Shown here one piece after another: positions 1-4,878 of a stretch of DNA of 5,744 bases. The stretch is from assembly GCA_024277555.1 (NCBI GenBank), contig JAJRUY010000301.1, positions 1 to 5,744 on the forward strand. Direction: 5' to 3'. The notes under the pieces were generated by a model. The model worked only from the letters and a program-made list of their open reading frames with translations. It did not search any database and was not told the origin of the DNA. Source of the stretch: Gammaproteobacteria bacterium. Its GTDB lineage: Bacteria; Pseudomonadota; Gammaproteobacteria; Chromatiales; Chromatiaceae. The stretch's first letter is position 1, and each line of letters starts with the position of its first letter. Both the position numbers and the translations under genes were made by a program.

Positions 1-12
1 ATGGCATTTGCT

Positions 13-194
13 CTTGGGGGAACCCCTGAACAAGTTTAGGGCACCTCGAAAAATCGGCATTCCGGCGGAAGCCTGAATCCATAACTTGCTGATTTATATA
101 GACCCCGGCTTTCGCCGGGGTGACGAAAAACGAATTATTCGAGGTTCCCTTTATTCACACGCCGGGATGACCGCTTGATCAGAGCTTCCTCAAG
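13..194. repeat. Imperfect inverted repeat around MITE copy 1
   Basis: Bases 13-34 and 174-194 are imperfect reverse complements: about 18 of 21 positions can pair, with one bulge and one G-U. The left arm begins CTTGGGGGAACCCC. MITE copy 1 sits between the arms. Removing it with one TTTA copy would leave a hairpin of about 67 nt with a 24-nt loop, so the MITE may have landed in the loop of an older palindrome. Bases 159-172 read in reverse give GTCATCCCGGCG, close to the GTCATTCCGGCG core of the MITE, so a decayed relative may also be present. The arms are short enough that chance cannot be excluded. Confidence 0.35.
39..149. mobile_element. MITE copy 1 (111 bp, TTTA target duplication)
   Basis: This is a 111-bp non-coding element. 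Its left end (GGGCACCTCGAAAAATCG) and the reverse complement of its right end (GGGAACCTCGAATAATTCG) form terminal inverted repeats. It is flanked directly by TTTA at 35-38 and TTTA at 150-153, which looks like a 4-bp target-site duplication. Inside are two adjacent GC-rich hairpins: 59-66 with 71-78 (GGAA loop, one mismatch) and 102-109 with 114-121 (TTTC loop, perfect 8 bp). It matches copy 2 at about 105 of 111 positions. It encodes no transposase, so it would have to be moved in trans. The GGGAAC-like ends and 4-bp duplication recall IS5-family elements, but that assignment is inference. Confidence 0.8.
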
Positions 195-230
195 GAAGGA
201 AAAACAAATTTTTCTTGCCTGATGGCACGA
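154..230. other. Gene-free spacer between MITE copy 1 and the long hairpin
   Basis: I see no coding signal here. The stretch contains the right arm of the inverted repeat around MITE copy 1 (174-194) and a small A/T-rich dyad, AAAAACAAATTTTT, at 200-213. A very weak sigma-70-like pair (TTGCCT at 215, GATATT at 239) exists but is not convincing. Confidence 0.4.
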
Positions 231-416
231 AGATAAGAGATATTCCCAGATCCTGACATAGGAATGCGAAATAATGTGCAAGATATTGGTTTCACAGGAG
301 AAGAAAAAATATTAGTCGCACCTATAGGTTCGGCGGCTATTTTTTCTTCTTCTGTGGGGTCAAGAGCTTGTGCAGGATTTGTGTTTCTATGTCAGGATCT
401 GGGATATTCTTTTTCT
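231..416 (+). repeat. Long imperfect hairpin, candidate structured RNA or fold-back element
   Basis: Bases 245-311 pair with 338-403. The outer 17 bp (245-261 with 387-403) and the inner 13 bp (299-311 with 338-350) are perfect. Over the 66 aligned positions I count 52 Watson-Crick pairs, 10 G-U pairs on the plus strand, 4 A-G mismatches and one bulge (G268). The stem continues through 315-322 with 327-334 to a tiny apical loop around 323-326, in the palindrome ACCTATAGGT. It extends outward with single-base bulges to about 231 and 416. A T-rich tract follows the right arm. The right end coincides with the target duplication of MITE copy 2. The plus strand is assigned because the arm differences preserve pairing only in plus-strand RNA. 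No protein family is recognisable in the short frames crossing it. Confidence 0.7.
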
Positions 417-419
417 GAA

Positions 420-530
420 GGCTCCCTCGAAAAATCGTCATTCCGGCGGAAGCCGGAATCCATAACTTGATGATTTATATAGACCCCGGCTTTCGCCGGG
501 GTGACGAAAAACGAATTATTCGAGGTTCCC
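420..530. mobile_element. MITE copy 2 (111 bp, TGAA target duplication)
   Basis: This is the second 111-bp copy, in the same orientation as copy 1 and differing at about six positions, three of them at the extreme left end (GGCTCC against GGGCAC). It is flanked by TGAA at 416-419 and TGAA at 531-534, a different 4-bp duplication from copy 1, so the two copies inserted independently and are not one duplicated block. Both internal hairpins are perfect here: 440-447 with 452-459 (GGAA loop) and 483-490 with 495-502 (TTTC loop). It lies against the base of the long hairpin and ends 42 bp before the start of the next gene, so it may affect that gene's expression. Confidence 0.85.
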
Positions 531-572
531 TGAACAGAAACTCTTCCATATGCTCCACAACAGGATGTCATT

Positions 573-1064
573 GTGTCAGTTTACGCACTGGAAAAACTAA
601 TCTCGGAAACCCGGCGGCTTGCTACCGAGTTTCGCCACGCTACGGGGCAGATGTTGCCGGTTACAGGGGAGATCGCCCGCTTTGATGCCGCCCGGCAGTT
701 GGATTTGGAGTTACTGGAACCCAGGATTCCCGGTGTGGATGCAGCAGGAAGGGGCAATCGCGAGGGCCGGCGCTATCAAATCAAGGGCCGGGTGATTCTG
801 GATGAGGGGAAAGCAGGTTACCGCATTGGCCAACTCAATCCCAATGGCGACTGGACGCATGTGGCGCTGGTGCTGCTGGACAGCGAGTTTGAACCCTACA
901 AGATTTATGAAGCGGATCGGGAAGAAATACTGAAGGCCTTGTCGCAATCTACCGGAAAACGCAGCAAGCGGGGCGCCATGTCTGTGGCCAAATTTAAAGC
1001 CATCAGCCTGCTGGCCTGGACGCGGGAAAATGGTCTGGAAAACGAAGTCTGGAGCAACTATTGA
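573..1064 (+). CDS. DUF6998-like protein, possible nuclease fold
   Basis: This encodes 163 residues from a GTG start. AGGA at 562-565 lies 7 nt upstream and supports that start; no in-frame ATG gives a full-length product. The protein has no signal peptide or membrane segment and should be cytoplasmic. Visible blocks are a helical N-terminus, TGEIARFDAA (31-40), GVDAAGRG (54-61), RRYQIKGR (66-73), a hydrophobic strand VALVLLD (97-103) and a basic C-terminal part around 129-142 (KRSKRGAMSVAKFK). This pattern recalls small DUF6998-type proteins. E33, D56 and the Q69-x-K71 motif are arranged like a PD-(D/E)xK nuclease core, but catalysis is inference from the motif. It converges on the fliT-like gene and is unlikely to be a flagellar part. 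A MITE lies just upstream, and no promoter is evident. Confidence 0.75.
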   Translation: MSVYALEKLISETRRLATEFRHATGQMLPVTGEIARFDAARQLDLELLEPRIPGVDAAGRGNREGRRYQIKGRVILDEGKAGYRIGQLNPNGDWTHVALVLLDSEFEPYKIYEADREEILKALSQSTGKRSKRGAMSVAKFKAISLLAWTRENGLENEVWSNY

Positions 1065-1378
1065 CCCGTATTTTCCGCATAGGCCAGCATTGCGCGCCTC
1101 CCTTGCTGAATGGAACCAATGCTCTCGCTTACGCCACCACGGCTATTTACCGCCAGCATTTCAATTTCTTCATTTATCTGCAATATCTTCCGTAACACCA
1201 GCGCGACTTCATTTGCCTCTGCGGAAGCCACGGGTTCTTCAAAAAAATCTTCGATCAGCCGTTGCCGTTGTGCCCCGGTTTGCGTGACATCCAGCCACTC
1301 TTCCAGTTTTGCCTGCCGCAACATTTTCAAGCTGTAGCCCAGCAATGCATGCAACATCCCGGATCGCTCTGGCAACAT
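1058..1378 (-). CDS. FliT-like flagellar export chaperone (small protein after FliS)
   Basis: From the ATG at 1378 the product has 106 residues, the usual size of FliT-type chaperones. It is predicted all-helical and acidic, with no signal peptide: helix MLHALLGYSLKMLRQAKLEE, then WLDVTQTGAQRQRLIEDFF, then a helical C-terminus. FliT-family proteins bind FliD and keep it ready for export. Sequence conservation in this family is low, so the call rests largely on position directly after fliS and on size. The start is uncertain. The frame is open to a GTG at 1459 inside fliS, and a GTG at 1429 has AAGGGG about 6 nt upstream and would overlap the fliS stop (1419-1421), suggesting translational coupling. 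The TAG stop (1058-1060) lies inside the last codons of the convergent gene, leaving no room for a terminator. Confidence 0.65.
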   Translation of the reverse strand: MLPERSGMLHALLGYSLKMLRQAKLEEWLDVTQTGAQRQRLIEDFFEEPVASAEANEVALVLRKILQINEEIEMLAVNSRGGVSESIGSIQQGRRAMLAYAENTGQ

Positions 1379-1418
1379 TACGGAAGCTTCCGGGTTTTCT
1401 GCTGCGGTTGGCTGAAAA

Positions 1419-1859
1419 TCAGGGGGCACCAACCGCCCCTTGTTGTGCACTGTCAGCACCGCTGCGAACCTCTACCGGAATTGCCGCCCATCCTTCCTTG
1501 ATTTCATGCAGCAGGCCGGATATCTCTTCCAGCATGCTTGGATTATTATGAATATTTGCTTCCAGGAGTCGACGCTCCATATAGTCATAAAGATTGTCAA
1601 GATTCACCGCCAGCTCACCACCAGCGTCCAGATCCAGGCTGGTGCGCAGGCCATTGACAATGGATATGGTCTGGCCTATCGCCTCCCCTTTTGCAGAAAC
1701 ATCCTGCCTTTCGATGCTGCCCTTCGCTACCGCAATGTTGCTCAGGGCACCATTTAGCAGCATCAGAACCAGACGATGGGAATCTGCGCCATTGACACCG
1801 GTATAGGTATCAACCTGACTGTAGTGATTTGCTGCTTTGTGTGTTGCGGGACGGTTCAT
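1419..1859 (-). CDS. fliS: Flagellin export chaperone FliS
   Basis: This encodes 146 residues. FliS binds the C-terminal D0 region of flagellin in the cytoplasm, prevents premature polymerisation and delivers it to the export gate. Family hallmarks are the Tyr-containing N-terminus (HYSQVDTYTGV, 12-22), HRLVLMLLNGAL (28-39), a middle helix with IVNGLRTSLDL (67-77), GGELAVNLDNLYDYMERRLL (80-99) and a final helix LLHEIKEGWAAI (116-127). The ATG at 1859 is chosen because GGAGGAG lies directly before it. An in-frame ATG at 1913 lacks a ribosome binding site and would add 18 residues not typical of FliS. The last 15 or so residues (RSGADSAQQGAVGAP) form a low-complexity tail. It lies 78 bp after fliD with no terminator between, so it probably shares the fliD transcript. 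Confidence 0.93.
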   Translation of the reverse strand: MNRPATHKAANHYSQVDTYTGVNGADSHRLVLMLLNGALSNIAVAKGSIERQDVSAKGEAIGQTISIVNGLRTSLDLDAGGELAVNLDNLYDYMERRLLEANIHNNPSMLEEISGLLHEIKEGWAAIPVEVRSGADSAQQGAVGAP

Positions 1860-1937
1860 GTCTCCTCCGGGTTTCCGTGACTGGCCAGGCTGATGGAGCG
1901 AGGTTGCAGTCATTGTTTTGGGTATGGTTTGTTGTGT

Positions 1938-3281
1938 TTAACCTGATCCTGGCAATGAGGCCAGTTGGGAAGTAAGAAAATTACTGGTTCCCTGCAATTG
2001 TGCAACCAGGGAGTCCAGCGCAGAAAACTGCCTCAAATAGCGGGCTTCGATTTGTTCCATACGCCGATCCATTGCGATTTGCCTGTCTTGCAGATCCTCA
2101 ATGCGTGAATCCAGACCATCGGTTCTGGAATCAATGAGGCCCCCGGTCTCCAGCCAGGTTCCAGTCAGAGACTCAAACCGGGTAGCATATCCATTCTGGG
2201 CATTGGCAAAAAGGTCAGCTACTGCAGAAAAATCAGCATTGAGGGCAGATTCAAGCTTGGTGGTTTTCACGCTCATATTGCCGTCTTTCTGGATGCTCAG
2301 ACCAACCTCGGACAAGTGGTTATACACACCGCCACTGCCGGGGTTGTTCATGATATTCAGCAGCCCCCGCTCAATACTGAGCAAGGTGCTGTCGGCCTCC
2401 AGTTGCCCACTACGCAGGCTCTTGATGGAGCTGCGCAGATCATTGTAGGCATCGGCAAAGGCCTGCACCGATTCTTTGGCTGCATCCAGATCCCGGTCGA
2501 TGTTTACCTGGATGTCTACCCCGGGCTGGGCCTGGCGCAAATCCAGGGTGACACCCTGAATCACATTGGAGATGGTGTTGCTGGAGCGGGTTATGCTATA
2601 GCCATCAACGCTGATTTCAGCATCCAGCAGCGCCAGATCCCCGCCAATATTGTTCAATGTCTGCAAACCGAAGCTGGCCGCAGACAAGCTGCCGCCATAC
2701 GAGATGGTCATGGCAGAGGCCGCACCACTGTCCTCTGAAGTCAGGATCAGTTTCTGGTTGCCACCATTGCCGTTAACAACCGTGGCGCTGACACCTGGGT
2801 TACTGACATCATCATTTATGAGATTACGGATTTCTTCCAGGGTCTTGGCTGTACTCAAATCAATGCTGATGGTATTGGCCGGATCTGTCCCGACCTGAAT
2901 TGCCATGCTGTCTCCTGCACCACCACCAAAGGTAGCAGTATTGGCAAATTCACCCGAGCCGATCTTGTGGTATTCAGCCAGACGCTCCACCCGGACATTG
3001 TAGCTACCCAGGGGGGCGGTGCTGGCAGCGGATACCTGCAAAACATCTTCGTTGTTGGTGGAGGCGGAAAAAACCTGGAAGGCATCTGTCGAATTGAGTC
3101 CTTTCATTGCATCCTGAAAGCTGGACAAGGCACTTTTCAGTTGACCGTAGGCGCTCAGCTGCGCCTCATATTGATTCTGGCGCTGCTGCAGTGCCTCAAT
3201 GGGCCGTCGCTCCAGAGCCATCAAATCATTGACGATGGATCGCACATCCAGCCCTGAACCAACTCCTGGTGCTGTAATCAT
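1938..3281 (-). CDS. fliD: Flagellar filament cap protein FliD (HAP2)
   Basis: This encodes 447 residues, a normal length for FliD. The protein is exported through the flagellar channel and forms the cap at the filament tip that folds incoming flagellin. The N-terminal FliD domain is clear: GVGSGLDVRSIVNDLMALE (6-24) followed by a heptad-like helix with QQRQNQYEAQLSAYGQLKSA (32-51). The centre is beta-rich and variable, as expected for the D2/D3 parts. The C-terminal FliD domain includes VQAFADAYNDL and ends in a coiled coil (about 390-445) containing ARYLRQFSALDSLVAQL, a signature of the family. There is no cleaved signal peptide, as expected for type III flagellar export. The ATG at 3281 has GAGG 5 nt upstream. 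A sigma-54 promoter precedes it, and fliS and the fliT-like gene follow, giving a fliDST unit. Confidence 0.96.
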   Translation of the reverse strand: MITAPGVGSGLDVRSIVNDLMALERRPIEALQQRQNQYEAQLSAYGQLKSALSSFQDAMKGLNSTDAFQVFSASTNNEDVLQVSAASTAPLGSYNVRVERLAEYHKIGSGEFANTATFGGGAGDSMAIQVGTDPANTISIDLSTAKTLEEIRNLINDDVSNPGVSATVVNGNGGNQKLILTSEDSGAASAMTISYGGSLSAASFGLQTLNNIGGDLALLDAEISVDGYSITRSSNTISNVIQGVTLDLRQAQPGVDIQVNIDRDLDAAKESVQAFADAYNDLRSSIKSLRSGQLEADSTLLSIERGLLNIMNNPGSGGVYNHLSEVGLSIQKDGNMSVKTTKLESALNADFSAVADLFANAQNGYATRFESLTGTWLETGGLIDSRTDGLDSRIEDLQDRQIAMDRRMEQIEARYLRQFSALDSLVAQLQGTSNFLTSQLASLPGSG

Positions 3282-3332
3282 CGTTGCCTCACTGTGTGCA
3301 GGTTACACTTTAAATAAATACAAACAAGAATA

Positions 3333-3349
3333 AGCAAATTCAATGCCAA
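3333..3349 (-). promoter_or_regulatory. Sigma-54 (-24/-12) promoter for fliD
   Basis: The minus strand reads TTGGCATTGAATTTGCT, with the invariant GG and GC separated by exactly 10 nt. It matches the YTGGCACGrNNNTTGCW consensus at all but two positions. Transcription would start near 3322, giving a leader of about 40 nt before the fliD ATG at 3281. It starts 2 bp past the flaG stop codon. Sigma-54 control of fliD through FleQ-type activators is known in Pseudomonas and related bacteria; no activator site was identified here. Confidence 0.8.
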
Positions 3350-3350
3350 C

Positions 3351-3728
3351 TCAGGTTTCTGCGGTAAGGATTGCACTGTCTTTTTTCTCCAGATTCTGGG
3401 ACAGGGAAATAACCTCTTCCGGGGGTATTTGACGAATTATCTCTTTGGTTTGCGAGTCAAGCACGGTAATCACCGTGCGGCCGCTTTTTTCGTCAATACT
3501 GAACTTCAGCTCACGTCTGATCGTCTGGACATAATCATTCAATTTCCCCACCGCTTCAGAAACCTTTTCCTGGCTAAGCTTTTCCTCCTTCTCTGGCGGC
3601 AAGGATTTTCCGACTACCGGCAATTCCTCGCCTTTTTGCACTACTCCAACAATTTGCACAGACTGTGATTGGCGCGAAGCAGTTGCTCTTAACAGTGGTA
3701 CCACATTGGATTCAATTTCACTAGCCAT
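3351..3728 (-). CDS. flaG: FlaG family protein
   Basis: This encodes 125 residues. FlaG proteins are linked to flagellar filament length in polar flagellates, and the mechanism is not well defined. The conserved FlaG domain is the second half: VGKLNDYVQTIRRELKFSID (60-79), then the basic turn EKSGRTVITVLDSQT (80-94) and the signature EIIRQIPPEEVISL (96-109). The first 50 residues are polar and variable, with a charged KEEKLSQEK stretch. Start ATG 3728 is the only good in-frame choice, but its ribosome binding site is weak (GGACAAG about 5-10 nt upstream). It lies 71 bp after flagellin 2 with no intrinsic terminator between, so read-through from the flagellin promoter is the likely source of its mRNA. 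Confidence 0.92.
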   Translation of the reverse strand: MASEIESNVVPLLRATASRQSQSVQIVGVVQKGEELPVVGKSLPPEKEEKLSQEKVSEAVGKLNDYVQTIRRELKFSIDEKSGRTVITVLDSQTKEIIRQIPPEEVISLSQNLEKKDSAILTAET

Positions 3729-3799
3729 GGTCTTGTCCGTATGTTCATGAACGGCGCCCGACTACACTACCGGCAACCGGACACCGCGTTCACTTTGGA
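3729..3799 (-). other. Flagellin 2 to flaG spacer with short dyads, no intrinsic terminator
   Basis: The 71-bp gap contains a perfect 10-bp palindrome GTTCATGAAC (3743-3752), a small CCGG-TTG-CCGG hairpin near 3770-3780, and TGTCCG/CGGACA half-sites at 3734-3739 and 3778-3783. None is followed by a T-run on the minus strand. No sigma-28 or sigma-54 site is present. The hairpins could attenuate read-through into flaG or stabilise the flagellin mRNA 3' end, but that is inference. Confidence 0.4.
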
Positions 3800-4633
3800 T
3801 TACCGCAGCAACGAAAGTACATTCTGTGGAGCTGCATTGGCCTGCGCCAGCATGGCGGTGCCCGCTTGCTGCAGTATTTGCACTTTGGTCAAATTAGCAG
3901 TCTCTGCTGCAAAATCGGCATCCTGAATGCGACTGCGCGAAGCAGACAGGTTTTCAGCATAACTCTGAATACTGCTGATCACAGATTCAAAACGATTTTG
4001 CACTGCACCGTAGGTGGCACGGGCGCTGGACACACTATCGATATCTGCATCGATGCCGGTGGCGCCGGCCGCCAGCACCGCCTGGGCGGCTGCCTGGGTG
4101 CTGATATCCACGGTGCCTGCCGCAGCGCCGTAGGAATTGATGCCGGTCATATCACCCTGGGCCACAGAAATAGTCTCACCATTGTCCTGGCCTACCTGGA
4201 ATGTGATCGCCCCGGAGGTGCCATCCAGCAGCGCCACACCATTGAATTTTGCACTACCCACAACCCGGTGGATTTCCGCCGTCAGTTGATCCACCTCGGC
4301 CTGCATGCCGGTGCGATCCTCTACCGTGCCGTTGGCAGATTGCACCGCCAGTTCACGGATGCGCTGCAGGTTGTCACCAATCTGCCCCAGGGCGGCTTCA
4401 GCAGTCTGTGCCAGGGAAATGCCGTCTGCGGCATTGCGTGAAGCCTGATTCAAACCCCGAATATCAGAAGTCATACGGTTGATGGTATACAGGCCCGCAG
4501 CATCATCTTTAGCACTGTTAACACGCAGGCCGGATGACAGGCGCTGCATGGCTGTTGCCAGCTGGCCGTTGGTCTTGTTTACATTGCGCTGAGCATTCAG
4601 CGACATAACATTAGTGTTGATTACCATTGCCAT
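3800..4633 (-). CDS. fliC: Flagellin 2 (filament subunit)
   Basis: This encodes 277 residues, short for a flagellin. The N-terminal D0/D1 domain (MAMVINTNVMSLNAQRNVNK, RLSSGLRVNSAKDDAAGL, SDIRGLNQASRNAADGISL) and the C-terminal D1/D0 domain (about 205-277, ending NVLSLLR) are complete, and only a small variable middle (about 135-200) joins them, so D2/D3 are essentially absent. QRIRELAVQSANGT (90-103) corresponds to the D1 segment that TLR5 recognises in known flagellins. There is no signal peptide; export is through the flagellar type III system. The ATG at 4633 has GAGGAG with 7-8 nt spacing; the second in-frame ATG (4627) lies too far from it. A sigma-28 promoter and a leader with stem-loops precede it. 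It is a close paralogue of the neighbouring flagellin, with an identical C-terminal 51 residues. Confidence 0.96.
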   Translation of the reverse strand: MAMVINTNVMSLNAQRNVNKTNGQLATAMQRLSSGLRVNSAKDDAAGLYTINRMTSDIRGLNQASRNAADGISLAQTAEAALGQIGDNLQRIRELAVQSANGTVEDRTGMQAEVDQLTAEIHRVVGSAKFNGVALLDGTSGAITFQVGQDNGETISVAQGDMTGINSYGAAAGTVDISTQAAAQAVLAAGATGIDADIDSVSSARATYGAVQNRFESVISSIQSYAENLSASRSRIQDADFAAETANLTKVQILQQAGTAMLAQANAAPQNVLSLLR

Positions 4634-4650
4634 GATTCGATCTCCTCGTT

Positions 4651-4677
4651 ACATAAACCAGCAAGAGCAGGCTATGT
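4651..4677 (-). promoter_or_regulatory. Leader stem-loop upstream of flagellin 2 ribosome binding site
   Basis: On the minus strand a 27-nt stem-loop runs from ACATAGCCTG to TTTATGT: a 10-position stem with one C-U mismatch and three G-U pairs, and a 7-nt loop. It ends 17 nt before the ATG, just upstream of AACGAGGAG. The same architecture precedes flagellin 1. A control of translation or mRNA stability is plausible but inferred. Confidence 0.5.
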
Positions 4678-4688
4678 AGTTTGTTTTT

Positions 4689-4723
4689 AGCGGATATATC
4701 TTTTTATCTAGATAACTACCGCT
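4689..4723 (-). promoter_or_regulatory. Possible 5'-leader hairpin in flagellin 2 mRNA
   Basis: AGCGG (4723-4719) can pair with CCGCT (4693-4689) on the minus strand, with an A/T-rich interior that contains TATCTAGATA and a further short TATC/GATA pairing. It lies just downstream of the predicted transcription start. The stem is short and the function unknown. Confidence 0.3.
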
Positions 4724-4733
4724 TCCATCTCTC

Positions 4734-4760
4734 TAATCGTCCAGATCCAGGAAAACTTTA
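4734..4760 (-). promoter_or_regulatory. Sigma-28 (FliA) promoter for flagellin 2
   Basis: The minus strand reads TAAAGTTT (4760-4753), an 11-nt spacer, then GACGATTA (4741-4734). This is the sigma-28 consensus TAAAGTTT-N11-GCCGATAA with a perfect -35 block, exact spacing and 6 of 8 matches in the -10 block. Transcription would begin near 4728, giving a leader of about 95 nt. FliA-dependent late expression is the usual control for flagellin genes. Confidence 0.82.
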
Positions 4761-4803
4761 GGATTTTTTTATCCGGCCATTTCCGGTATCTTATTCCAGG
4801 CAC

Positions 4804-4818
4804 AGGCATATGATGCCT
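4804..4818. repeat. Small dyad AGGCAT-ATG-ATGCCT
   Basis: This is a perfect 6-bp inverted repeat with a 3-bp spacer between the flagellin 1 terminator and the flagellin 2 promoter, about 75 bp upstream of the predicted start. It could be an operator or a chance palindrome; no known motif is recognised. Confidence 0.25.
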
Positions 4819-4830
4819 TTCAAAAGACAT

Positions 4831-4861
4831 AAAAAAAACGGAGATCCCGATGAGATCTCCG
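4831..4861 (-). terminator. Intrinsic terminator of flagellin 1
   Basis: On the minus strand an 8-bp perfect stem, CGGAGATC (4861-4854) with GATCTCCG (4846-4839), closes a 7-nt loop and is followed by eight T residues (4838-4831). It begins 17 bp after the flagellin 1 stop codon. It makes flagellin 1 a separate transcript, consistent with flagellin 2 having its own promoter. Confidence 0.93.
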
Positions 4862-4878
4862 CCAGGGGAAAGCCGCAA

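Noticed and set aside
215..244. Sigma-70 promoter driving the long hairpin (TTGCCT and GATATT)
   Set aside because: Each hexamer matches only 4 of 6 positions, and the start site would fall inside the hairpin arm.
231..416. Integron attC site
   Set aside because: It has a long stem but no RYYYAAC/GTTRRRY core sites at its ends, and no cassette array is present.
39..530. CRISPR array from the two 111-bp repeats
   Set aside because: There are only two long copies with a large unrelated spacer, each flanked by its own target duplication; this is a MITE pattern.
264..685. Short plus-strand open frames (264-470 and 467-685) across the hairpin and MITE copy 2
   Set aside because: They run through repeat and inverted-repeat sequence, show no recognisable protein features and lack a convincing ribosome binding site.
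1860..1913. Upstream ATG that would extend FliS by 18 residues
   Set aside because: It has no ribosome binding site, whereas GGAGGAG directly precedes the ATG at 1859.
3760..3800. Sigma-28 promoter for flaG (CAAAGTGA with GCCGGTAG)
   Set aside because: The spacing is about 16 nt rather than 11 and both blocks match poorly.
1030..4482. Many plus-strand open frames opposite fliT, fliS, fliD, flaG and flagellin 2
   Set aside because: They are antisense shadows of well-recognised minus-strand genes, with unnatural composition and no family signatures.
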